Of a stretch of DNA of 38,659 bases, positions 26,001-32,958 are shown piece after piece. The stretch lies in NCBI GenBank assembly GCA_003169845.1, contig PNAG01000025.1:143-38801 (forward strand). The letters are read 5' to 3'. The notes beneath the pieces are model-generated. The model did not search any database, was not told the origin of the DNA, and was given only the letters and a program-made list of their open reading frames with translations. Position 1 is the stretch's first letter, and the number at the start of each line of letters is the position of its first letter. Position numbers and translations under genes: made by a program. This DNA is from Candidatus Dormiibacterota bacterium. Its GTDB lineage: Bacteria; Chloroflexota; Dormibacteria; Dormibacterales; Dormibacteraceae.

Positions 26001-27064
26001 GAAGTCCAGTGACCGCCTGAATCGGTTGTGGACAGAGTGACTCCTCCGTCGCCAACCACAAAGCACGAGGACGCGCTGAGACAGGTAACTCCTTCGAGAT
26101 CCACCTTGGCCCCAGAGACCTGCTGAGTCCACGTGCTTCCAGAGTCGGTTGTGGCGACTATGGTCGCGTGGGAACCAGACGCGTAGCAACTGGTCGAAGT
26201 AGGGCAGAAAATGCCTGTGAGGTACGGCGCTCCAGATAGTTGGTGTGGAGTCCAGGCCCCGCCCGAATTTGTGGTCACATAGACGATACTGTTGGCGCCG
26301 ACGTAGCAGGTTGTCGGGGTGGGGCAGCTTATGCTTGTCGTAGCTTGGATGCCTGAGTCGAGCACACTCCACGTCGCACCCGAGTTCGTGGTGCCCAGGA
26401 TCGCCCCGCCGACACTCAGGCCCACGTAATAGAATCCGACTGCATAACAGACTGCGGTGCTCGGGCAGTTTATGCCCTTGAAGTCCACGAAGACTCCTGA
26501 ATTCTCTGGAGACCAAGTGGCCCCCGAATCAGTGGTCATCACAATGGAGCTTCCACTGCCCACCGCGTAACAAATGCTCGGAGTGGGACAGCTTATGCCG
26601 GTCTGTGCGGCGAATGAAGACGACTGAAAAAGTCTTGAGAAATGGTACGCACCACCGGCGGGATTGGTGCTCACCCAGATGCCACCGTTAGCACCAGTCG
26701 CATAGCACAGGCTCAGACTTGGGCAGTCGACCGCGTTCAGGGTCTCGCCGATGCCCGGGCTGGGAATCGTCCAAGAGGTCCCGGCGTCAAAAGTCACGAC
26801 TTCAGTCCCGGATCCGCCCACTGCGTAGCAGGTGGCCGGAGCGGGGCAGCTGATGCCTAGCAGCGTATTTCCCTGGAGCATCGGGTTCTCCCAGAACCAA
26901 TGGCCACTGTTGCTTGTGCTGACGAGCGCAGCGGCCGGAGTGCTTTGCACGACGCTGGACACCGAAATGAGGACGACAATCGTCGCCTTACACCATTGAC
27001 GCCATGAAGAGCGGTGCCTGCCGCATCTCAGGGAGGCTCGCTGCAGGGTGTTATTCGCCGACAT
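23057..27064 (-). CDS. Giant secreted BNR/Ycf48-like propeller protein with FN3 and shared C-terminus
   Basis: A 1335-aa exported protein. The Sec signal is near the N-terminus (CKATIVVLISVSSVVQSTPAAA). About 14 propeller-type repeats follow, each pairing a GISCPxxxxCYAVG motif with a strand like ATTDSGATW (Ycf48/sialidase BNR-like); the two cysteines of each repeat are spaced for a disulfide. Two FN3 domains come next (PPEQVTAVAGNSSAQISWSA... and PTSVKAVAGDTEATVTWIPP). The C-terminal about 420 residues hold four AYGGYxTG-type modules and end in NESSSTTFMSYDGQ, nearly the same as in the RCC1 protein. It probably acts at the cell surface in adhesion or binding. Confidence 0.85.
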   Translation of the reverse strand: MSANNTLQRASLRCGRHRSSWRQWCKATIVVLISVSSVVQSTPAAALVSTSNSGHWFWENPMLQGNTLLGISCPAPATCYAVGGSGTEVVTFDAGTSWTIPSPGIGETLNAVDCPSLSLCYATGANGGIWVSTNPAGGAYHFSRLFQSSSFAAQTGISCPTPSICYAVGSGSSIVMTTDSGATWSPENSGVFVDFKGINCPSTAVCYAVGFYYVGLSVGGAILGTTNSGATWSVLDSGIQATTSISCPTPTTCYVGANSIVYVTTNSGGAWTPHQLSGAPYLTGIFCPTSTSCYASGSHATIVATTDSGSTWTQQVSGAKVDLEGVTCLSASSCFVVGDGGVTLSTTDSGGHWTSVGSSAPTYDALTGISCPTTAICYAVGPDCQLRYCYGFGSGQAILATYDFGTSWSRQAAPFTDYSLNDVSCPTANTCYAVGYQLNDPLCPEAANVVVKTTDSGAHWVSLVKSQCANYGDYYDGISCPSVSTCYLVAAIYSGSYILATTDGGATWVTKYPGFFGTHQFRRIVCPDVAHCYAVGAVFNGGSGYGNYGSIISTADSGTTWTVLTTPAINNCNYSGDVTDPCFTGLSCPAISTCYVVGYETLCAACSAVQGLLLATTDSGATWNVQTLSAGGTTPVTPIATAISCSSTTTCSATVWTNNGGGSSWIASTTDSWGTWTWEEAGTSDRLVAASCTSSNVCYVVGESGAILASSTVPDPPEQVTAVAGNSSAQISWSAPASNGLAITSYTITPYIGTTAQSPTTVGGNVISATVAGLMNGTAYTFTVSASNLAGTGPASSPSGAVTPVGPPIPPTSVKAVAGDTEATVTWIPPTVGAPMTGYTVVASPGGATTTVTAVVPAATITGLTNGTAYTFTVAATNAIGTGPASAASSVVTPAAVSQGPSVAMLPAMSNLAYGGYLTTAYLENVGAGAAHVRVQYFDTTGHSVGFGNSAAGLPQGATWTLRTDNGHSLAATQAGSAVVYSDQPLAVFVNEFAPGNTSDATSYSSISAPSGTGGTLYAPAIANNAYGGYTTGIGLVNLATTSANITITYRDGTGAQIKAQTVPDVAAGAYQGLYSGDAILNLPNGFAGTATITSSAGNLAAVVNETGPGGQFSSYDAVPAGSTTLFAPAALSNAYGGYNTGMGIQNTTGSAGTVTINYYDANGVATTKSFPIVANGYLGIYQGTDITFAGAYTAKITSTVAIAGIVNEVAAVTNPLVQQSTAYDMFAAGSSSLHLPLVESGGSDGWSTGEGIMNTGTAATTVTVTYYEAASGLQVGTPDSLLLQPNAFWGLYQPAGGLPSGTRATAVITTSSGGQVAVICNESSSTTFMSYDGQ

Positions 27065-27242
27065 AGCTCATGAACGAGGTGGCGTTGGGCGTCTGAAGCG
27101 ACGGGTTGACCGCCCAGACTGCCAAGAGAATCGCGGACACAAGGACTGACCACCTTGACCCGGCCACTCTTTTCCCCCCCACACCACCGCTAACCAAGCC
27201 AAGCGCAGGCCTTGACCAACTCCCCATTGCTGGTTCTCGCAC
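27051..27242 (-). pseudogene. Remnant: signal-peptide-like segment fused to the shared C-terminal tail
   Basis: A 63-residue frame has a hydrophobic segment (WSVLVSAILLAVWA) and then ends in NATSFMSYVGE, clearly related to the NESSSTTFMSYDGQ tail of the two giant proteins. It looks like a third family member that lost its whole middle. Its stop overlaps the ATG of the 1335-aa gene. The rest of the gap, 27243-27590, shows nothing I can support. Confidence 0.5.
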
Positions 27243-27590
27243 TTGTTGAGCGACGTCACAAGGAATGGAGCTGCCCCGAGTCTACTCCTCACTTTTTGTT
27301 GTCCGCTCGGTCACGGTTCTAGGCTAGGACTGATCACGCCGTCGCCCTGTGGATTTCAAGGACGGCGGCGGGTTGCTGGGCCTCGTTACCGGCTGCGGCC
27401 TTCTCAGCGCGAGCGAGGTCAGGGACTCATATAGGAAGTTGTCGTGCGCTGGCATCAAGGCCAACTTTTGTTCGAAGGCAACCGCCGCGGTGCAGTCTTC
27501 ACTGTCATGCTGCCGCCCTTCGTCGGCTGAAATGTGGGTTGAATCGACATAGGCTCGCGCCGTGTCGCGATCCTGTTTCTGGGTCGAGAC

Positions 27591-30200
27591 CTACTGCCCG
27601 TCGTAACTCATAAACGTGGTCGAGCTACTCTCGTTGCAGATCACGGCCACCTGGCCCCCTGACGAAGTCGTGACCACCGCCGTCGCTCGCGTCCCGGTGG
27701 GCAGTCCGCCGGTCGGCTGGTACACACCCCAGAAGGCATGCGGCGCCATGAACTGCGTCTGTGTGGTGCCGATAGCTGCGCCAGTGACACTGTCGTAGTA
27801 GCCGACCTGGATCGGGATGCCGCTGTTGCCCGTGTTCATGATCCCCTCACCAGTGTTCCAAGGGTCGCTGCCGCTGTTCTCAACCAGCGGCAGGTGGAGG
27901 CTTCCGCTGCCGGCGCTGAAGGTGTTGTAGGAGGTCGACTGCCTTGCCGCCCCTGCACCGGCCGGCGCCACCTCGTTGACGATCACCGCCAGGGGCACGC
28001 TGGAGCTCTGGACCACCGCCGTGTAGGCGCCGGCCGCCGGGCCGTCGGTGGCGCTTCCCTGGTAGACACCCAGGGAGCCGTTGGCGAGGATGCTGAAGCT
28101 CTTGGCGGTGGCCGCCCCCGAGGCGTCGTAGTAGGTGACAAAGACCGTGCCGGCGATCGCCGAGGTGTTCTGGACCCCCATCCCGGTGTAGTAGCCGCCG
28201 TAGGCGTTGTTGAGCGCCACCGGGACGTTGAGCAGGGTGCTGCCCGAAGCCAACGCGTCGTAGGAGCTGAACTGCCCGCCCGGTCCCGTCTCGTTGACGA
28301 TCGCCCCCAGCGGCTGGCCCGCCGAGCTCGTGATCGTCGCCGTCCCGGCAAAGCCGTCCGGCAGAGCGAGAGTGGTGTCCCCGCTATACAGCGCGTGGTA
28401 GGCGTGGGCAGCGAGCGCAGGCACAGTCTGGGTCTTGACCACGAGGCCGGTGCCGTCGCGGTAGGTGATGGTCACATCCGTCGGGCCGCTGCCCTCATTC
28501 AGCAGGCCGATGCCGGTCGTGTAGCCGCCGTAGGCATTGTTGACGATGGTGGGTGCGTAGAGAGGGGTGCCGACACCACTGGGCACCTGCACCCCGGTGT
28601 AGCTGGTGGCGTCACCCACGTTGCCGGGTGCGAACTCGTTGACGAAGGAGGCGATGGGCTGGCTGCTGTAGGCGACCGCCGAGCCCGCCTGGGCGGTGTT
28701 CCCGCCACTGCTCGGAAAGGAGTTGCCGTTGTCCTGGCGCACGGTCCAGCTGGCGTTCACCGGCAGGCTGCTCATGGCGTCGCCGGTGCCCACGGGCGCA
28801 CCGTTCTGGTCGAAGTAGACGATGCGGATGCTGGCAGGCGCGGAGCCGGTGTTCTGGATCGTGGCCGCCGTGACGTAGCCGCCGTAGGCGCCATTGGATA
28901 GCGCGGGGAGCACCGCCACCGCGGGTAGCTCGATTGTCAAGCTCTGATATCCACCCCCGGCGATGGCAATGACAACGGCCTGCAGTGCGCTCACCACAGC
29001 CGGGGTGCTGCTGTTGGTGGTGGTGCCGTTGCCGAGCTGGCCGTAGTTGTTGATGCCCCAGGCCAGCACCTGGCCGCTGGAGGTCAGCGCCAGGCTGTGG
29101 TAAAAACCCCCGGCGATGGCGGTTACGGTGGTCCCCGAGGGCAGGCTGACCGCAACTGGCGTGCTGCTGTTGGTGGTGCTGCCGTTGCCCAGCTCGCCGT
29201 AGCCGTTGTAGCCCCAGGCCAGCATCCGGCCGGTAGAGGTCAGCGCCAGGCTATGGCCGTAGCCGCCGGCGACGGCGGTTACGGTGGTCCCCGAGGGCAG
29301 GCTGACCTGGACCGGGGTGGGAATGCACTGGCAACTGGTGGTGGTGGTGGTGGTCCCGTTGCCCAGCTGGCCGTAGAAGTTCCAGCCCCAGGCCAGCACC
29401 TGGCCGCTGGAGGTCAGCGCCAGGCTGTGGTAAAAACCCACGGCGATGGCGGTGACGGTGGTGCCCGAGGGCAGGCTGACCGGAACCGGAGTGCTGCTGT
29501 TGGTGGTGGTGCCGTTGCCCAGCTGGCCGTAGAAGTTCCAGCCCCAGGCCAGCACCTGGCCGCTGGAGGTAAGCGCCAGGCTGTGGCCGTCGCCAGCGGC
29601 GATGGCGGTTACGGTGGTCCCCGAGGGCAGGCTGACCGCAACTGGCGTGCTGCTGTTGGTGGTGCTGCCGTTGCCCAGCTGCCCGTAGCTGTTGCTGCCC
29701 CAGGCCAGCACTTGGCCGGTGGAGGTCAGCGCCAGGCTGTGGGATTGGCCGCCGGCGATGGCGGTGACGGTGATTCCCGAGGGCAGGCTGACGGCAACCG
29801 GGGTGGAGATGCAAAAGCAACCGGTGGTGGTGGTGATGCCGTTGCCCAGCTCGCCGTCGGCGTTGTAGCCCCAGGCCAGCACCTGGCCGCTGGAAGTCAG
29901 CGCCAGGCTGTGGGCGCTACCGCCGGCGATGGCGGTGACGGTGGTCCCCGAGGGCAGGCTGACCTGGACCGGGGTGCTGCTGTTGGTGGTGGTGGCGTTG
30001 CCCAGCTGGCCGGAGCTGTTGTAGCCCCAGGCCCAGGCCGAGCCGGGGAATCCCGACGATCCCGACGCCCGGGCCTCTATCGGCGGGCCGGAGATGGTCG
30101 TCCCGAACAGCGCCAGCGTCGCGGCAACACCCAGCACAGCGAGAGCCCGCAGCCCTTTTCGCGCTCCGCCAGCTCGAGGAGCAGTGGTCCGAGTTGTCAC
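27591..30200 (-). CDS. Secreted RCC1-repeat protein with shared C-terminal modules
   Basis: An 869-aa exported protein starting at GTG 30200, which has GGGAGG 6 nt upstream. A signal peptide (LRALAVLGVAATLALFGTTI) is followed by seven RCC1/alpha-tubulin-suppressor blades of the form AWGYNSSGQLGN...SLALTSSGQVL, making one seven-bladed propeller. Two blades carry a CxC insert (TTGCFCIS and TTSCQCIP). The C-terminal half has four modules starting with AYGGYVTA/AYGGYTTG/AYGGYYTG-type motifs and ends in NESSSTTFMSYDGQ, as in the 1335-aa protein. The blade-coding DNA is itself highly repetitive. Confidence 0.87.
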   Translation of the reverse strand: MTTRTTAPRAGGARKGLRALAVLGVAATLALFGTTISGPPIEARASGSSGFPGSAWAWGYNSSGQLGNATTTNSSTPVQVSLPSGTTVTAIAGGSAHSLALTSSGQVLAWGYNADGELGNGITTTTGCFCISTPVAVSLPSGITVTAIAGGQSHSLALTSTGQVLAWGSNSYGQLGNGSTTNSSTPVAVSLPSGTTVTAIAAGDGHSLALTSSGQVLAWGWNFYGQLGNGTTTNSSTPVPVSLPSGTTVTAIAVGFYHSLALTSSGQVLAWGWNFYGQLGNGTTTTTTSCQCIPTPVQVSLPSGTTVTAVAGGYGHSLALTSTGRMLAWGYNGYGELGNGSTTNSSTPVAVSLPSGTTVTAIAGGFYHSLALTSSGQVLAWGINNYGQLGNGTTTNSSTPAVVSALQAVVIAIAGGGYQSLTIELPAVAVLPALSNGAYGGYVTAATIQNTGSAPASIRIVYFDQNGAPVGTGDAMSSLPVNASWTVRQDNGNSFPSSGGNTAQAGSAVAYSSQPIASFVNEFAPGNVGDATSYTGVQVPSGVGTPLYAPTIVNNAYGGYTTGIGLLNEGSGPTDVTITYRDGTGLVVKTQTVPALAAHAYHALYSGDTTLALPDGFAGTATITSSAGQPLGAIVNETGPGGQFSSYDALASGSTLLNVPVALNNAYGGYYTGMGVQNTSAIAGTVFVTYYDASGAATAKSFSILANGSLGVYQGSATDGPAAGAYTAVVQSSSVPLAVIVNEVAPAGAGAARQSTSYNTFSAGSGSLHLPLVENSGSDPWNTGEGIMNTGNSGIPIQVGYYDSVTGAAIGTTQTQFMAPHAFWGVYQPTGGLPTGTRATAVVTTSSGGQVAVICNESSSTTFMSYDGQ
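29000..30050. repeat. Tandem DNA repeats coding the RCC1 blades
   Basis: Seven units of about 150-180 bp repeat with high identity; for example CAGGCCAGCACCTGGCCGCT recurs in unit after unit. This gives a large open frame on the opposite strand that is only a mirror of the repeats. Such units can expand or contract by recombination. Confidence 0.8.
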
Positions 30201-30318
30201 CGTATCCCTCCCATTCCTACTTCATGTCGTAGATGGGGTTGATCACAGCTTCTTTGCGGTGGCCCCCGGACGTCACCGGTGACCAGATCAGCTCCTTATC
30301 GAGCGTACCGGATCTCAC

Positions 30319-30370
30319 GGCAGTCGTGGCTCATGAAGGTGGTCGAGTGCTCTCGTTGCAGGTCGCGGCC
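30319..30370 (-). pseudogene. Second remnant of the shared C-terminal tail
   Basis: The bases pair closely with the last codons of both giant genes (compare 23067 and 27598), with a one-base deletion that breaks the frame and leaves no start. It shows that at least one more family member once stood at the right end of element B. No integrase is seen in 30201-30478. Confidence 0.55.
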
Positions 30371-30456
30371 CGTGAGTATTCAAAATTACCCCAGGCAGCA
30401 AGTGAGGGTTGCGAAAGCCAACAGCCCTGATAGCCTCGCGCGTCTCCTAATAGGCC

Positions 30457-30519
30457 CGCCTGGCTGAGATCAAATGCGTGGTGGGCCGCGGTGGACTCGA
30501 ACCACCTACCTCCGCGTTA
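30457..30519. repeat. tRNA-Ile att copy with flank (junction of elements B and C)
   Basis: Bases 30479-30519 equal 38063-38103 over 41 positions, reaching into the anticodon loop. The 22 bases before it match the tRNA's 3' flank at 17 of 22 positions. It is the distal att site of element C. Confidence 0.92.
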
Positions 30520-30603
30520 AGTCGGCCTGTGCGCTGTAGGTCCGAGAATGGCGACCTATTCGCTGTGGGGGGGTGTTATCGGGTTTGAAGTAGGGCCGCT
30601 TGC

Positions 30604-30609
30604 TATTGT
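30604..30609 (+). promoter_or_regulatory. -10 box of the 30619 gene
   Basis: TATTGT lies 9 nt before the GTG start at 30619, consistent with a leaderless or near-leaderless transcript. Confidence 0.4.
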
Positions 30610-30618
30610 GGCGTCGCG

Positions 30619-31509
30619 GTGGACGAACTCTTCAAGAGCGCTGCGAAGATTAGACGCCCCGTCGTGCGAATTCCGGTCGAATTCCTGTTCATGTGCTTCA
30701 CTGGCATCGACCTTGTCCTGACGGCTGCTGCCGTGGTCGCATTCGTTCTGGGGTTTGCACATATACCGGACTCGACCTTTCGTGGCCTGGCTCAGAGTGC
30801 GCAGATGGTTGCTCCATTCCTATTGGCGGCAGTCGCGCTTCGAGCGTCATATCTGACCGGCACCGTAGAGGGGCGGCGCAACATTCCACCGCCGATCGCA
30901 TACACCCGCGAGCACATCGACAAGATGAACGAAGTTTCCGCCGAGGTCCGGCAACGCGTCCAGTGGTCCGCAACAACCGACTACAACTCCGAAACCGCAC
31001 CGGCAGGAACTGAGGATTTGGTGCGCGCGCTGGATTCTCATTTCGCCGACCTACATTTGGCTCGGTGGGACGCTGCCGCAACTGAACTTCAAGCGGCGCG
31101 TACCGAGATAGAAAATCACGTCAAGGCCGCCCTCCAAGGTCAGAGGGGGCCGGGTTTCTATGAAAACGTTGAGCTGGCTAGCGAGGTGGCCCAACAGGGC
31201 GTAGCCCCTCAACTGGTCTGGACAATCCTAGAGACGCAAGGTGTCCGTCAGCTTCACTTGAAAACATGGAACGTTGGCTACGTTTGCGCCGTCTCCAACC
31301 TCGATGAAAAGGAAATCTCGGCTGTCAAAGACGAGTGGCAGAAAGATACCGCCGACACCGCCGCTTGGCCCCAGGGAAAGCACTTTCGTGCAATCCGCGA
31401 GGGTATGGAGCAACAGCGGGCCGCGCTCCTAGACCGTCTCCGCGAGATTTCACAGGTTGATGCTTTGCCAGCAGGAACGCGGTGTCACCTTTGCGATCCT
31501 CGCGCCTAA
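30619..31509 (+). CDS. Membrane-anchored hypothetical protein
   Basis: A 296-aa protein from GTG 30619. Two membrane helices lie near the N-terminus (FLFMCFTGIDLVLTAAAVVAFVLGF and MVAPFLLAAVALRASYL), followed by a long cytosolic part with helical, charged sequence (TREHIDKMNEVSAEVRQRV, AATELQAARTEIENHV) and a C-terminal CHLC. No domain was recognised. It is the first gene of element C, next to a HIRAN-like gene, and its base composition is lower in GC than the host genes. Confidence 0.65.
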   Translation: MDELFKSAAKIRRPVVRIPVEFLFMCFTGIDLVLTAAAVVAFVLGFAHIPDSTFRGLAQSAQMVAPFLLAAVALRASYLTGTVEGRRNIPPPIAYTREHIDKMNEVSAEVRQRVQWSATTDYNSETAPAGTEDLVRALDSHFADLHLARWDAAATELQAARTEIENHVKAALQGQRGPGFYENVELASEVAQQGVAPQLVWTILETQGVRQLHLKTWNVGYVCAVSNLDEKEISAVKDEWQKDTADTAAWPQGKHFRAIREGMEQQRAALLDRLREISQVDALPAGTRCHLCDPRA

Positions 31510-31553
31510 ATTAGCCGCTCGGCCGTCGCCTCGTACTCTGACGGGCGGAGATC

Positions 31554-31559
31554 TATAGT
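31554..31559 (+). promoter_or_regulatory. -10 box of the HIRAN-like gene
   Basis: TATAGT ends 10 nt before the ATG at 31570, so the transcript is probably leaderless. Confidence 0.4.
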
Positions 31560-31569
31560 CCAGACTGCC

Positions 31570-31989
31570 ATGTTGTCCTGGCTACGTCGGTTGGGCGGCT
31601 CACCCTCTACCAGTTCTCCGACTGTCTGCCAATGCGGCGATGGCAACTTCGACTTTGAAATCGTCGGCGAGTCCTTTTACCAAGACCGACTGAGGCAAAT
31701 CAGCTCGGGCCGTCGCGAGCGCGGAGAGCAGAACGTCACGTTTGTGTGTCATTTGCGTTTCGAGATAAATGCTCACACTCACCTACCCGCCATTTGCGTC
31801 GATGCGAGCGGGGGGCGAACCGTGGGCCACTTTGCCGCGGAGCAGGCCGAGGTCTATGCCCCGCTCGTTCATGAGATTGAGCAGTCTGGGCGGAGGGCCG
31901 AGTGCGTTGCAGAACTTTTCGGTGGCTACACGGATAGACCAACGTTCGGAGTCTGGCTAGATTTCAAGCCGGCACTACTTCGGAGCTGA
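31570..31989 (+). CDS. HIRAN-domain-like protein
   Basis: A 139-aa protein whose core follows the HIRAN pattern: EIVGESFYQDRLRQIS, FVCHLRFEINAHTHLPAICVDASGGRTVGHF, then YAPLVHEIE and a final strand FGVWLDFKP. HIRAN domains bind DNA 3' ends or damaged DNA and occur with helicases and nucleases. Here it stands alone with a short CQCGDG segment before it. In a mobile element it may take part in replication, repair or defence. The family call is by pattern only. Confidence 0.6.
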   Translation: MLSWLRRLGGSPSTSSPTVCQCGDGNFDFEIVGESFYQDRLRQISSGRRERGEQNVTFVCHLRFEINAHTHLPAICVDASGGRTVGHFAAEQAEVYAPLVHEIEQSGRRAECVAELFGGYTDRPTFGVWLDFKPALLRS

Positions 31990-32034
31990 TCCGTTTTGAG
32001 CGCAATCGGGCTTGGGCGCGGCTTACTTGACTGC

Positions 32035-32598
32035 CTAGGTTGCTTTTGGCGCAGCCGCCTTTTTGAACGGAGGAATATCAACCGGCAAACCTACTCGCAT
32101 GAAATACCGAGCAAACGCCTGAGAGAGATGTTCCCGATACGGAGGCAGTAAACGCAGCCGTTTTCCTCCCTTCTCCGCGAAGGCCTTGATAAAGCCGATT
32201 GGAAGGCTATAGACCACCCGGAAGTCGACGACTCGAATGTCGCGGGCCATCGTGTCGACCTTACTTTCTGACAGCATGTGATACCCAGGGACATTGCCTT
32301 TTCGCAGCTGCTCCTTACCTTCAGTGCTTTTGAAGAAGTCACCGCCCTTGCTCGCGAAATCGTCAAGGCTCCAGTGGGGGCAGACCAGGACGAGGTCGAG
32401 GTGGTTCTGTTCGAGGTCACAAGATTGGCTCATGACAACAACGTCGTATCGCTGGAGATCGGCGTCGAGATCATCGCGATCGATTTCGTTGGGGTCCTTC
32501 GGAAGTAGAACGGGGCAGTTGTTCAGGAAGTCCCCCTGCAGTATGTCCGGGCCCTCGACTAAGCCATACCAGTCGAACTTCGCGTAATCGGCCCCCAT
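32035..32598 (-). CDS. Third gene of the TIGR04255 cassette, unknown (187 aa)
   Basis: The N-terminal half holds a distinctive block (DLQRYDVVVMSQSCDLEQNHLDLVLVCPHW) in which a conserved SQSCDL and a CP stand out, suggesting a cysteine-dependent site. The C-terminal half (RVVYSLPIGFIKAFAEKGGKRLRLLPPYREHLSQAFARYFMRVG) is basic. I do not know the family function. It starts 15 nt downstream of the 114-aa gene and belongs to the same transcript. Confidence 0.65.
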   Translation of the reverse strand: MGADYAKFDWYGLVEGPDILQGDFLNNCPVLLPKDPNEIDRDDLDADLQRYDVVVMSQSCDLEQNHLDLVLVCPHWSLDDFASKGGDFFKSTEGKEQLRKGNVPGYHMLSESKVDTMARDIRVVDFRVVYSLPIGFIKAFAEKGGKRLRLLPPYREHLSQAFARYFMRVGLPVDIPPFKKAAAPKAT

Positions 32599-32613
32599 CT
32601 ATCCAGTCGACCT

Positions 32614-32958
32614 TTATTCAAAGACAGGGTTCGGTTCAGACGGGGGTAACCGGTGGATGTGCACTCGCACCGTTCGCGAGGAAATTGGGCTCATCCGTAC
32701 AACAATGTCGTGCTCAACCTCAACCGAGGCGGCGTACCGCACCTCTTCGGCTGTCTGCCAAAACGAAAGAAGCAACGCGTTCTGCGCTGTCGCGAGCCAC
32801 TGGGTCTGTGCTTCAACCAGATTACTTAGGAGAAGGCCAATTCTGCCCTGGCCACCCGCGTGGCGCTGGGTAGGGTGCGGACCGAGCTTGGTAGACGTGG
32901 ACCGTGAAGGTAGCGAAAGCCCTGCTGTAACTGTTGAGGTCCAGATCGCTTCGTTCAT
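32614..32958 (-). CDS. Middle gene of the TIGR04255 cassette, unknown (114 aa)
   Basis: A 114-aa protein whose start overlaps the stop of the TIGR04255 gene by ATGA (32955-32958), a strong sign of translational coupling. The sequence contains LLLSNLVEAQTQWLATAQNALLLSFW and AASVEVEHDIVVRM. No family was recognised; the coupling and the size suggest a partner of the TIGR04255 protein. Confidence 0.65.
   Translation of the reverse strand: MNEAIWTSTVTAGLSLPSRSTSTKLGPHPTQRHAGGQGRIGLLLSNLVEAQTQWLATAQNALLLSFWQTAEEVRYAASVEVEHDIVVRMSPISSRTVRVHIHRLPPSEPNPVFE

Noticed and set aside
27243..27590. Possible transposase-like peptide (VDSTHISADEG) on the minus strand
   Set aside because: The frame has no start, no further transposase motifs and breaks up quickly; chance is the simplest explanation.
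29097..30242. A 381-residue open frame on the plus strand, Gly/Ala/Gln-rich
   Set aside because: It is the mirror of the RCC1 repeats; the minus strand has the signal peptide, blades and Shine-Dalgarno.
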